Shown here one piece after another: positions 18,051-26,572 of a stretch of 64,000 nt of DNA. Each line of letters starts with the position of its first letter. Position 1 is the first letter of the stretch. This stretch comes from Peptoniphilus equinus. GTDB taxonomy: Bacteria; Bacillota; Clostridia; Tissierellales; Peptoniphilaceae. The notes under the pieces were generated by a model that saw nothing but the letters and a program-made list of their open reading frames with translations, searched no databases and had not been told where the DNA came from. The DNA is taken from contig NZ_CP115667.1 in assembly GCF_027921445.1 (NCBI RefSeq), forward strand, positions 1,240,001 through 1,304,000, read 5' to 3'. A program made the position numbers and the translations under genes.

Positions 18051-19129
18051 ATGGGAGTCTTTTCAGTTCATATGCAAAAATTTTCTACTGGAGACATTAA
18101 AGGTCTTGAGTTGGAAGTTGATCGTAAAAGTCAAAATTTAAAGAATCAGGATATTAATTATTCTCTTTCAGAAAAAATATTAATTTGGTCAAACCTAAAA
18201 TTAATTTATATTCTGACACTTTAAATAGAGTTGAGGCATTAAAAAAATTAGGCTCAAGAGTTCAAAAAAATTCTGTTACTTGTGCAGGATTTGTTTTTAC
18301 ACTTCCTAAAGATATTGAGAAGAGCAGTATTAACCAGGAGAAATATTTTAAAATCTGTGTTGAATATCTCCAGGATAAATTTAAAAAAGAAAATGTAATA
18401 CAAGCTACAGTTCATCAAGATGAATCAAGACCACATTTACACGTATATTTAGTTCCTGAAAATAAAGAAATTGGGAAATTGCAAGCTAGAAAAAGCCTTG
18501 ATAGGAATTTTTTAAATGACTTGCACAGTAAATTGCCTGAAATGTTAAATCAATCAGGATTTAATATTTCAAGAGGAGACAGTACAGATAAATACTATGT
18601 TGAGAACATTCATGACTATAAAGCTGCTATGAAAGAAATAGAAAAGCTGAAATTAGAAAAATTTGAGTTAAACAATACCATTAATGCTGAAAGAAAAACG
18701 TATATAGAGCAAATACATAGATTAAAAAACGACATAGAATTATTAAAAGCTGAAAAATCAGATATTAACGGCGCTATAGCTAAAGATAAGGCAGAATTTA
18801 AAAACATTAAAGACTATATATACAAATCTAAAGCCGATATTAAAAACTCTATATCTTATACTTCTATCCCTTTATCTAAAAATAAAGTAATAATCGACAA
18901 AAATTCATTTGAAAAAGTTGTTAGAGTTGCTAGAGATATCAAGTTACAAAAAGAATTAAAAAACAGCTTAGAAAAGCTGCTGTCAGATACCGAAAATCCA
19001 TTAAATATTTTGAGAGATTTAGTTAGAAATAATTTAGACATTAAACGCGACCTTGAACAAACACTTTCAGAAGCCATAGAATCGAATTTAAGGCTTAAAA
19101 AAGAATATAATGAACAATTATTTAAATGA
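18051..19129 (+). pseudogene. mob: MobV-family relaxase (Mob/Pre), frameshifted
   Basis: The start at ATG 18051 gives MGVFSVHMQKFSTGDIKGLE, the typical MobV N-terminus. That frame is lost near 18173-18180, and the protein resumes one frame over with LVKPKINLYSDTLNRVE. One missing A in the A-run at about 18170 restores a continuous product. The catalytic motif HQDESRPHLHVYLVP (about 18413-18457) is intact, and the C-terminal half is coiled coil. Intact protein would nick oriT and pilot mobilization. Either the gene is dead or the run was misread. It overlaps the next gene by 20 nt. Confidence 0.8.
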
Positions 19130-19497
19130 ATCTTTTAATGCCTTAAAAGGCAAATATGAGCGTTTAAACGATATTATAGAATCACAGTCTCGTGAAATTG
19201 AAAAACTCAAAGAAGAAAATCAAAATTTAAAAGTTTTGGCAGATAATAATGCAGAAAGTTTTAAAAATGTTGTTCAAGCTACTAATTGTTTGTTTGATTG
19301 ATGACGATGATTACAAAATAAATCTTGATAAAAAAAGAGTTAATCTCTTAAAGGCTATTGAAAAATATACTATTAAGTATTTAACTCAAGACGGATATTT
19401 AGATAAAGCTGATTTAGTAAAAAACAAATATGGAATATCTAAAGGCATTCAAAAAGAAATAGATACACTGTCTAAAAGTTATGATTTGGAGCGTTAG
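19110..19497 (+). pseudogene. Mobilization-accessory coiled-coil protein, frameshifted
   Basis: The first frame (from ATG 19110) gives a coiled coil with heptad-like EKLKEENQNLKVLADN and stops at 19301. The adjacent frame, open through 19497, continues in the same style (KRVNLLKAIEKYTIKYLTQD, KNKYGISKGIQKEID). The two halves fit one ~125-residue protein broken by an indel near 19280-19300. It overlaps the relaxase end, as accessory genes of MobV cassettes often do. Exact function unknown. Confidence 0.55.
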
Positions 19498-19511
19498 ATT
19501 TTATCTTTCAC

Positions 19512-19557
19512 CCTGGTAAGTAGTGAGATTTTATATAAAATCTCACTACTTACCAGG
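19512..19557. repeat. 46-bp perfect palindrome
   Basis: Two 23-nt arms with no loop: the first begins CCTGGTAAGTAGTGAG and the second ends CTCACTACTTACCAGG. It lies 14 nt after the accessory gene stop and is followed by CAATTTTTA, so it could end transcription of the mob cassette. The length and perfection exceed what a terminator needs. Confidence 0.9.
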
Positions 19558-19623
19558 CAATTTTTATATTCATTATAAATATTAAAGACAATGAAGACGA
19601 GTTGAAAAGGAGGTTAAACCAAA

Positions 19624-19830
19624 ATGATAAAAAATAATGATTGGAATTGGTCTGAAGATACTCTAAAAGCGATTATAAAAAACATAGTTGAAAGAAAAAA
19701 TGAGTATGTTGAAGAAAAAGACGGTTCCGATTATTCTTTAGGGGTCATAGACGGTTATGCCTTTATTCTAGATTCTATAAAAAATGAATTAGAGGCGAGA
19801 GGTTTTGATTTTGAAGAATGGATCAAATAA
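19624..19830 (+). CDS. Small hypothetical acidic protein
   Basis: A 68-residue soluble protein (MIKNNDWNWSEDTLKAII at the start, GFDFEEWIK at the end) with a mostly helical pattern. AAAAGGAGG lies upstream of the ATG and a terminator lies at its stop, so it looks like a complete, expressed unit. I do not recognise the family. It sits in the mobilizable-element remnant and could be cargo or an immunity-type protein. Confidence 0.6.
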   Translation: MIKNNDWNWSEDTLKAIIKNIVERKNEYVEEKDGSDYSLGVIDGYAFILDSIKNELEARGFDFEEWIK

Positions 19831-19868
19831 AAGCACAAACCGACGAATGTTGGTAGGTGCTTTTTTAA
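19829..19868 (+). terminator. Intrinsic terminator
   Basis: AAAGCAC pairs with GTGCTTT, with ACC/GGT inside, followed by TTTTTTA. A diverged copy in inverted orientation lies at 20561-20600. Confidence 0.8.
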
Positions 19869-19879
19869 TGTCATTAATC

Positions 19880-20009
19880 GCGAGTTAATCGTGTGACATT
19901 CGCACATAAAATCACACCTTTAGGAATTGACTATTTAACAGATAATTCGTTTTTAAACAAAGCGAAAGATTTTCTAAAAGACATCAAAGCTATTGTGCCT
20001 TTTGTATAA
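19880..20009 (+). pseudogene. YjcQ-like phage protein, C-terminal fragment
   Basis: The frame ending at TAA 20007-20009 reads HKITPLGIDYLTDNSFLNKA and then AKDFLKDIKAIVPFV. This is the typical C-terminal shape of YjcQ family proteins of prophages (IT-x-x-G-x-x-YL-x-x-NS). No start or N-terminal half is present. Confidence 0.5.
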
Positions 20010-20056
20010 AGTAGTGACCTGAGCACGTCATAAAACTGTTCGAGATGGAAGGGGCG

Positions 20057-20308
20057 ACCATGACAAAGACACCAAAAATTGGCAATCAGAACCCCACGCA
20101 ATCCATCATCCTACCCTACCGAACAAGTCGGTATCGTGACGCCATTGTCCTCTATGAGAAAGCGCAAAGAACTGCCCAACCGTGGCAAGTACAACTCTTA
20201 AAGCACATCTTAGCCATAAACGCGGACGGCCTTTGGACCCACACCAAGTCAGAATCATCTGCGTGGCGAAGCAGTTTGTTTAACTTGCTCATGGTACTGA
20301 TCTGCTGA
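20057..20308 (+). pseudogene. Phage terminase large subunit, N-terminal fragment
   Basis: The first ~60 residues (KIGNQNPTQSIILPYRTS, then YEKAQRTAQPWQVQLLKHI and NADGLWTHTK) match the N-terminus of phage terminase large subunits, which goes on to the Walker A ATPase region in intact genes. Here the match ends after WTHTK, and the last ~20 residues are unrelated, so the gene is cut off before the ATPase motif. Confidence 0.75.
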
Positions 20309-20404
20309 ATACACCAATAGTCATCATCCAATAAAGATCGGGGAACATCGTTTCAATCAACTGAAATCCTCCCCGACATTTTATCGTAATATGCTATTCT
20401 ATAC

Positions 20405-20488
20405 GTAAAAAGTAGGTCTTCCTCTCCCCGCCAAAGCTTACAGTGGGTAATTACGATAATTTGAGGGGGACGCCTACTTATTTTTTAT
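20405..20488 (+). ncRNA. Structured RNA candidate (type I antitoxin-like hairpin)
   Basis: AAGTAGG (20410-20416) pairs with CCTACTT (20473-20479). Inside it CTC/CCC-rich and GAGGGGGA segments can extend the stem, and ATTTTTT follows. The fold spans ~70 nt with a structured loop. T-runs on both strands make it usable in either direction. A -10-like TATTCT lies at 20395-20400. Structures of this shape flank small holin-like type I toxins in Firmicutes. On the complement a short frame ends KEHKK-stop just before it, but no full toxin is left. Confidence 0.4.
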
Positions 20489-20530
20489 GCTCTTTCATAT
20501 CAGTTGTCATGTTCAACCATAAATGCCACC

Positions 20531-20556
20531 ATAAAAAACACTCATTATGAGTGTTA
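20531..20556 (-). terminator. Intrinsic terminator
   Basis: AACACTCAT (20537-20545) pairs with ATGAGTGTT (20547-20555). On the complement it is followed by TTTTTTAT. Confidence 0.65.
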
Positions 20557-20560
20557 AGCA

Positions 20561-20600
20561 ATAAAAAGCACCTACTAACATTCATCAGTCTGTACTTTTA
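20561..20600 (-). terminator. Intrinsic terminator, inverted copy of 19829-19868
   Basis: On the complement it reads AAAAGTACAGACTGATGAAT then GTTAGTAGGTGCTTTTTATT. Base by base this is a diverged copy of the terminator at 19829-19868. It ends the immunity-like fragment whose stop is at 20598. Confidence 0.65.
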
Positions 20601-20716
20601 GTTTTCTACTATCTCATATAACTCCGGCGGATAAATATAGTCCTCTCTAAGACTCTCACTACTTTTATACAATTTAATGCTTGACCTTTTAAAATAGCTA
20701 TAATATCTACTTGCAC
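20598..20716 (-). pseudogene. C-terminal fragment of a small immunity-like protein
   Basis: The frame ending at 20598 reads LREDYIYPPELYEIVEN-stop. From memory, small (~50-60 residue) proteins of the type at 21337-21486 usually end in a YLYPPELFEIVE-like motif, and the gene at 21337 lacks it. Residues further upstream (about 20640-20716) do not match anything. No start codon or ribosome site is seen. 20717-20881 holds no gene I can support. Confidence 0.4.
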
Positions 20717-20881
20717 ACCCTTATTTAAATGGTGTTAAAATGTATAAATATAAAATAAACCCATGCAAAGTATCATAGTCGCATATTATAAATATTAAAT
20801 TAATTAACTATCATTACACGCTATTCAACAATTATAAAAAAGGTACATTATTTAACTTATAATTTGTCGAAACCACAAGTA

Positions 20882-21340
20882 TTATTCTTCAATCCTCAAG
20901 ATGCTTGGCTTTAATCGGCTACTGATAAATTTTATTATTTCTTTTTCTAACTCTAGATTATATTGTTGTAAAAATTCATATCCGTGTGCTTTGATTTTTA
21001 AGTATAGGCTATTTCCCTTCTTTTTTATTGTAATATTGCTTATCTCACTGTAAGGAACTGATAATATAACTATAGAATTCGCCATAAAAGAATTGAAGAA
21101 CTTTTCATTAATACCTATAGCTGAAAAAAAAGATATAAAAAAGACTGTTGCACTTAATAATGTTATAACTCCTAAAATAGATTTATCATTTATATACCAG
21201 ATTACAAATCCTACTACTAATAATAATAAAGTTGCTATGATAGAAGTTTTTGGTATGTTCGCCTTGAATAAATTATGTTTTCTCTTCATTAAATTATAGA
21301 TTATTATAATTAAAAACACTATGTTTACTAATATTTTCAT
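20882..21340 (-). CDS. Hypothetical membrane protein, toxin-cassette neighbour
   Basis: A 152-residue protein. Residues 1-17, ~33-50 and ~57-78 are hydrophobic (three membrane segments). The C-terminal ~60 residues form a soluble domain with the pattern VPYSEISNITIKKKGNSLYL, reminiscent of PH-like domains of small membrane proteins. GGAGG lies before the ATG, which overlaps the stop of the upstream 49-residue gene (ATGA). Its position after a MuF toxin remnant suggests an immunity or accessory role; this is inference. Confidence 0.6.
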   Translation of the reverse strand: MKILVNIVFLIIIIYNLMKRKHNLFKANIPKTSIIATLLLLVVGFVIWYINDKSILGVITLLSATVFFISFFSAIGINEKFFNSFMANSIVILSVPYSEISNITIKKKGNSLYLKIKAHGYEFLQQYNLELEKEIIKFISSRLKPSILRIEE

Positions 21341-21486
21341 AATCTTACCTCCAATTTCACAATGTCAGTAATTACTCCTTCTTCATCAATAATTCTATAC
21401 CAACCCTCTTCAAGGCTAATGACATCGTAAATGTGACTATTAATCATATATACCGGATCAGATTCACCAATATATTTAACTTTCAT
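21337..21486 (-). CDS. Small immunity-like protein (49 residues)
   Basis: MKVKYIGESDPVYMINSHIY is the start of a family of small proteins common in Firmicutes mobile islands, with the central motif SLEEGWYRIIDEEG also present. The end (ITDIVKLEVRL) differs from the usual acidic YPPELFEI-type end, so the C-terminus may have been replaced. The ATG lies within the last codons of the MuF-toxin remnant, and the stop overlaps the next gene, giving a tight toxin-then-small-gene order. Function is inferred only. Confidence 0.6.
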   Translation of the reverse strand: MKVKYIGESDPVYMINSHIYDVISLEEGWYRIIDEEGVITDIVKLEVRL

Positions 21487-22093
21487 TATCAAACCAACTT
21501 TTAACTTTCATTTTTACTCGTCCTGTTTGATCCGATTCAAACCAGTGTAATTCACATCTTCTATTACTATCTTTTAGCTTTATATACCCTTCCCCTCTGA
21601 CTTTCCTCCAGTCTTGCGATTGGTTGCCGTACTGCTTAGCTAAATATTGTGAAACTTTTACTTCTTTACTTGTTTGTCCACCCGCAAATACTACAACGTT
21701 AGTAATCTTAGTTCCTTCTGAAAGCTTTGCAAAAGTGCCATCAGATAACTTTACAGAGTCTCTAAACGCTGCTGCACTCAAACTTTTATGAATAGTTATA
21801 TCATCAAGATAACCTACTATCTCATTTTTTCAATATATTCCTTATACCACGCCTCATAGGTCATGTGAGCAGGTACTTTAATCACATGCCCCTCACCATC
21901 TTCTGCTGCTTTAGTACCGTCTTTATCCGCCCTATAGACGATGGTGGTTGAGCGGCATCGTGGTAGCATAGGCGGTGTTCAGTTGTTCACTGAGAAGCGT
22001 TTCGGCTTTTTTGTCTTGAGCCTGAGCGAGGAGGGCCATCTGTACCACGATTTCCGCTTCTATGGCTTTCAGTCGTGTGATACGCTGCCTCAT
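21476..22093 (-). pseudogene. MuF/minor-head phage protein with toxin-like C-terminus, decayed
   Basis: Three pieces of one parent can be read on the complement. First, ATG 22093 onward gives a helical N-terminal segment (MRQRITRLKAIEAEIVVQMA, LLAQAQDKKAETLLSEQL) typical of phage minor head proteins. Second, about 21830-21945 gives DKDGTKAAEDGEGHVIKVPA then MTYEAWYKEYIEK, the usual linker before the C-terminal domain, ending in a stop. Third, 21476-21829 gives the C-terminal domain (ITNVVVFAGGQTSKEVKVSQ, GEGYIKLKD, CELHWFE). The middle, with the Cys-rich motif, is deleted and a frameshift near 21830 separates the last two parts. Confidence 0.65.
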
Positions 22094-22231
22094 GGTCAAT
22101 ACGTTTAGTTCTAAGAGGCGTACTCCTGACCATATAAATACAACATCAGAGTGCTGCAATCCAACTATAAAACTGATGTTACGATTGCCATCAAACGGTG
22201 ATGCAGCATCTTGGTCATGATAAATCGTACA

Positions 22232-22266
22232 ATTAAAAAGCGACCTCCTACAAGGAAGTCGCTTTG
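22232..22266 (-). terminator. Intrinsic terminator after the CoA-transferase gene
   Basis: On the complement AAAGCGAC (22258-22265) pairs with GTCGCTTT (22237-22244), followed by TTAATT. This is the right edge of the phage-remnant region. Confidence 0.8.
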
Positions 22267-22287
22267 TATGCATAGCGTGACAGCTTA

Positions 22288-23634
22288 TTATCTGCGGTTG
22301 GAATTTCTCCAAATGCCGGCTTTTTCGGCCTGCTTGATCAAGTCATCTCGGAACTCAGGTGCCGCTAAGCCGATAATACCTTCGGCACGTTCCCAAGTGG
22401 ACTTGCCCTTGCAGTTAAAGAGTCCGTGCTCGGTAACGATATAGTGTGTGTTCGGACGGGCGGCGGTGATGATGGATCCTTCCTCGAAGGACAGGACGAT
22501 GCGGGACTCATCTTGTGCCGTTTTTTTATTGTGGAATGTGGAGCTCAGACAGATAAAACTCTTGCCGCCTTTGGAAAGATAGGCCCCCAAGACGAAGTCC
22601 AACTGTCCGCCGGCTCCGGAAATGTGTTTGTACCCTGACGACTCTGAGGACACTTGTCCGAAGAGATCCACGTTGACGGCGTTGTTGATGCTCACAAAGT
22701 TATCCAGTTGTGCAATGACGCGAGCGTCATTGGTATAGCCTACCGTGGCGGCCATACACTCAGGGTTGTTGTCAATGAAGTCGTAGAGTTTCTTGGTGCC
22801 TGCGGCAAAGGCATAGGTTTGACGGAAGCGATCGATATTTTTTTTCGCACCGGTAATTTTCCCTGCGTTGGAAAGATCAGCAAAGGCATCAACCAGCATT
22901 TCAGTATGCACGCCGAGGTCTTTTAAATCACTTTCAGCGATCAGCGAACCTACAGCATTAGGCATACCGCCGATACCAAGCTGAATACAGCTGCCGTCCA
23001 CCATCTCACCGACAATGAGTTCAGCGACTTTGCGATCCACATCAGAGAATGAACCGGCCGGCAGTTCTTTGATTTCAGGATTATCCCCTTCGACAATGTA
23101 ATCTACCTCGGAAATATGCAGCACATTTTCAACACCGCCAAGCGCTACCGGCAACTTTTCGTTGATTTCAACAACAACCACATCAGCAATTTCAGCTGCG
23201 GCTTTTAGGTGGGAGGCATTCAAACCGATGTTGAAATAGCCGTGCTTGTCCATCGGTGTCGCAACGACATAGGCTACGTTGATATGTCGAATGTTTTCAC
23301 GATACCAGCGAGGCAACTCCGAATAGCGCAGCGGCGCATAGAACCCGCCTTGGGTTTTGTTGATACGATTGCGATCAGCGCCTCCGGCATGCCAGGTTTT
23401 CCAGATAAAGGCATCCCCTTCAGGATCGGCGTTAAAAATTTCCGGCGCACTGAGAAGGACACCACCCATGACGGTAACATCTTTCAATTCACCGGCTCGT
23501 TTGGCCAGCGCCGCATCAATCGCAACCGGTGTTTGACCTGCCCACGCATAGTCGATAACATCGCCGCTATTGACGAGAGATGCCGCTTTGTCCGCCGTCA
23601 CGAGTTTACTTTGATAATCTTTTGTGTAATCCAT
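22288..23634 (-). CDS. Butyryl-CoA:acetate CoA-transferase-like (acetyl-CoA hydrolase/transferase family)
   Basis: A 448-residue CoA-transferase of the family with butyryl-CoA:acetate and 4-hydroxybutyrate CoA-transferases. The catalytic glutamate is Glu245 in [10 protein letters not shown]. The CoA-binding region [13 protein letters not shown] (~218-230), GAGGQLDFV (~340-348) and [15 protein letters not shown] near the C-terminus are all present. The length is right. Such an enzyme makes the last step of butyrate formation from acetyl-CoA in many anaerobes. Exact acyl substrate is not certain. GGAGGAAACT precedes the ATG. The gene overlaps the end of the helicase gene by 29 nt. Confidence 0.87.
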   Translation of the reverse strand: MDYTKDYQSKLVTADKAASLVNSGDVIDYAWAGQTPVAIDAALAKRAGELKDVTVMGGVLLSAPEIFNADPEGDAFIWKTWHAGGADRNRINKTQGGFYAPLRYSELPRWYRENIRHINVAYVVATPMDKHGYFNIGLNASHLKAAAEIADVVVVEINEKLPVALGGVENVLHISEVDYIVEGDNPEIKELPAGSFSDVDRKVAELIVGEMVDGSCIQLGIGGMPNAVGSLIAESDLKDLGVHTEMLVDAFADLSNAGKITGAKKNIDRFRQTYAFAAGTKKLYDFIDNNPECMAATVGYTNDARVIAQLDNFVSINNAVNVDLFGQVSSESSGYKHISGAGGQLDFVLGAYLSKGGKSFICLSSTFHNKKTAQDESRIVLSFEEGSIITAARPNTHYIVTEHGLFNCKGKSTWERAEGIIGLAAPEFRDDLIKQAEKAGIWRNSNRR

Positions 23635-26572
23635 AGTTTCCTCCGTAGTTTAGTACTGCATTGATAAAGTTTTCGAATTGTTCCATAGTCTGTTCAATGT
23701 TTACCCAATCCAAAGGGACTTGGAACGTTTTATCTTCGTCTAAGGCTATAATTTTTAGGCCTTTCACACATGTCCCGGTAATCTTTGCATAACAGTACGC
23801 ATAAATTTCAAGCTGAGTGGTATAGTGGGGCAATCGTGACGCATTCACTCGACCGGTTTTCAGATCCGCAATGACAACGCCGCCTTCCGTGGCCTCGATC
23901 CGATCGATAAAGCCATGGATGATGCCTCGTCCCAGAGGATAGTAAAATTCCCACTCCCGATCCAGTATGTCTGCATCGGCTTTACTGTAGGTCTCGATGA
24001 GTTTTTCAAAATCCGCCATCATACTCGGTGTGGGCTCAATGCCTGCCTGATGAAGGCGCTCTTCAATAAACGCACGATGGTCTCTCGGCTGAAACTGCGC
24101 ATAGCTGTGCATAATCGAGCCGCGCAGTAGGGGATCCACTTCATGTGCGCCACCTTCGCTGTAGGTTGTCGTCGGCGTCATGTCCATGAGATTTTGGAAG
24201 AAAGCCTCCCGATCTTTTTGATACTCAATGAAGAGTGTGGCGGAAAAATACTCCACAAGAGGCGGCACCGTATGTTCAAAGACGCCTCGAAGATCCCGCC
24301 GCTCAGTTTCTATAGGCGCCTGTGCTTGGGCGGACGCCTCCGGGATCACCTCGTCACTGAAATGATCAAAACCGCTTAAGTTAAAAAAGTCGATGAAGCT
24401 GTGCTTCTTTGGCTTGTCGGGATGCACATAAAAGCAGTGCTTTTTGCCACGGGTTAAAGCCACATAAAAGAGGCGGCGGGCTTCCTCCTGATCCACCATC
24501 TCCGCCCGGCGCTTGTTGTCATTAAATTTTAAACTGACCGTGCCGTTGACAGCCAATCCGTCCGGTCCGGTGTTGTAGCGATGACTGCCGCCTCGAGTCA
24601 TGTAACTTGCGCCGGCTTCCATTAAAAAGACATAGTCGTACTCCAAGCCTTTGGATTTGTGTATGGTCACCAGATTGACGGCCCCCGGACGGCTTTGCAC
24701 ATCCACGCGCTGAGCTTCCACGGCACGGACGAAGTTGAGAATATCGCCGGAGTCCTGCTCAAAGGTGTGGGCAAAGGTATACAGTTTGTCAAGAGCCGCG
24801 TCGTCTTGGGGTGCTGTGGCTGCGGCCATCGCATCCACACTGTTTTTTTCATAGAGTTTGAGACTGACGACAGTACGTGCCACCAAGTCCGAAAGATGTA
24901 CACTATGCTTGAGCCGACGCAGCTCATCCAGTGTGTCCTGCGCCTGCTTAAAACGCTCTTTGCCTGCACCGTCAAGTAACACGCCGTCCAAAATACCATA
25001 ATCCCTATAACCTTTGCCTAAGAGAAAAATGTCGCTCTCGCTCATACCAAAGGCCGGCAGTTTGTAAAAGCTCAGCTTTGTGAGAATGTCGTCTTTCACC
25101 ACAGCTTTGAGTGCAATGAGCACATCGTGGACATTGCGACCCTCGGCAAAGGCTGTAGCGGTATTGACCGCATCAATGCCCATATCACGAAACCGTGCCT
25201 GAACCTCGCCCATAAGCGCAGTCTTACGAAAAAGCAGGGCAATGGACTCCGGCGCTACACCCTGTTGAATGAGCGACGCCACAGTCTCATAAACCTTCTC
25301 ATCATCGGCGAAGGGTGTAATGCCGCCGTTGCCTTGTACGGCAGGGGTGAGGGGATGATAGGGCAGTATCGGTGCAAAGAGGTCGTTGAAATCTGCCATC
25401 AGAGCGGCATTGGTGCGATAATTCTCCGTGAGTTCCAGCTCTAATGCCCCCTCTTCCACAAGCCGCCTGCTATAGGCTTCAAAAGTTTCAAGCGAGCCGC
25501 CTCGAAAGGCATAGATACTCTGCTTGCCGTCGCCGACAATAAAGCGGTTCAACCCCGGATTGTTCGCCTTTAATGCATCGAGGAGAGCCACCTGAATGGG
25601 ACTGGTGTCTTGAAATTCATCCACCATCACATAGTCAAAACACACCGGTTCTTTGGTCAGCACCTCAAGTCCCAACCGCTCCAAGTCGTTAAAGTCCACC
25701 ACATTTTGTGCCAATTTCATCTCAGAGTAGACCTTATCCGCCTCAGTAAGACAGTCCACAATTGCATCGTGAAAGGCTTGGTTCTGTCGCTCCAGCTCGC
25801 CGGCAAACCCACGCACAGCGCCTTCAATAGCCGCAATGGTATCCGCCGCCTTTTTGTTGGTGCCGAGATTGGCAAGGACGGTCATCAGACCGTTAATATC
25901 TTCCTCTTCCAAAATACGCTTAGCCTCATCGGAGTTATAAAATTTTAAAAACGTGGACTTGCCGCCGCACTGCCCGGCATAGGTGTCAAGAAGCGTCTTG
26001 AGACCGCCCCAGTCGCCCCGGCCTCGATTTAAATAGGCCTCATTCAGCGCTTTGAGCTCCGAGATGGCGAGGTGGTCGTTATGGAGCTGGAAATACAGAC
26101 CGATGAGATCTTCAGCCAAAGTCTCCACCCGTTCGTCGCCGCGCTCAATCAGCAGTGCCTGTAGTGTGGGATGGTCCCGTTTGTCTCGTAGCACTCGCTT
26201 CACAGCCTGTCGCAACATGGCTACAGCTTCCTGTTCTTCCACAATCGCCGTGCCGCCCCGTCCGGTGGTCTCGGGATAGGTATCAATCAGCATCTTGGCC
26301 ATGCCGTGAATGGTGTAGATGTGACAGCGAGAGATAAAGCGTCGGTCCATCCCCTCCGCCTCCAAGGCCGCTTTGATTTTTCGAACCATATCCTCCTGAG
26401 CCTTGTTGGTAAAAGTAATGGCAAGGATTGCCTCGGGACTGACGCCGCGGCGCAGCAACTTGAGATAGCGCGCCGTTAAGACGGCGGTCTTCCCCGTTCC
26501 GGCGCCGGCAAGAAGGACCACATCTCGGTCCAGCGTATCTACAGCTTGTTGTTGTATCGGATTTAAATTCAT
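23606..26572 (-). CDS. AddA-like UvrD helicase-nuclease
   Basis: A 988-residue superfamily 1 helicase fused to a PD-(D/E)XK nuclease. It would process double-strand ends for recombination. Motifs: Walker [15 protein letters not shown] (~22-35), [29 protein letters not shown] (Walker B, ~335), [17 protein letters not shown] (~665-680), FYVALTRGK (~720), and in the C-terminal nuclease [13 protein letters not shown] with an [11 protein letters not shown] helix. At 988 residues it is shorter than AddA of Bacillus (about 1230). Its ATG overlaps the stop of the partner at 26569 (ATGA). Confidence 0.85.
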   Translation of the reverse strand: MNLNPIQQQAVDTLDRDVVLLAGAGTGKTAVLTARYLKLLRRGVSPEAILAITFTNKAQEDMVRKIKAALEAEGMDRRFISRCHIYTIHGMAKMLIDTYPETTGRGGTAIVEEQEAVAMLRQAVKRVLRDKRDHPTLQALLIERGDERVETLAEDLIGLYFQLHNDHLAISELKALNEAYLNRGRGDWGGLKTLLDTYAGQCGGKSTFLKFYNSDEAKRILEEEDINGLMTVLANLGTNKKAADTIAAIEGAVRGFAGELERQNQAFHDAIVDCLTEADKVYSEMKLAQNVVDFNDLERLGLEVLTKEPVCFDYVMVDEFQDTSPIQVALLDALKANNPGLNRFIVGDGKQSIYAFRGGSLETFEAYSRRLVEEGALELELTENYRTNAALMADFNDLFAPILPYHPLTPAVQGNGGITPFADDEKVYETVASLIQQGVAPESIALLFRKTALMGEVQARFRDMGIDAVNTATAFAEGRNVHDVLIALKAVVKDDILTKLSFYKLPAFGMSESDIFLLGKGYRDYGILDGVLLDGAGKERFKQAQDTLDELRRLKHSVHLSDLVARTVVSLKLYEKNSVDAMAAATAPQDDAALDKLYTFAHTFEQDSGDILNFVRAVEAQRVDVQSRPGAVNLVTIHKSKGLEYDYVFLMEAGASYMTRGGSHRYNTGPDGLAVNGTVSLKFNDNKRRAEMVDQEEARRLFYVALTRGKKHCFYVHPDKPKKHSFIDFFNLSGFDHFSDEVIPEASAQAQAPIETERRDLRGVFEHTVPPLVEYFSATLFIEYQKDREAFFQNLMDMTPTTTYSEGGAHEVDPLLRGSIMHSYAQFQPRDHRAFIEERLHQAGIEPTPSMMADFEKLIETYSKADADILDREWEFYYPLGRGIIHGFIDRIEATEGGVVIADLKTGRVNASRLPHYTTQLEIYAYCYAKITGTCVKGLKIIALDEDKTFQVPLDWVNIEQTMEQFENFINAVLNYGGNYGLHKRLSK

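Noticed and set aside
20490-20595. 35-codon minus-strand frame ending KEHKK
   Set aside because: It reads straight through two terminator hairpins and has no ribosome site; considered only as a possible toxin-end relic.
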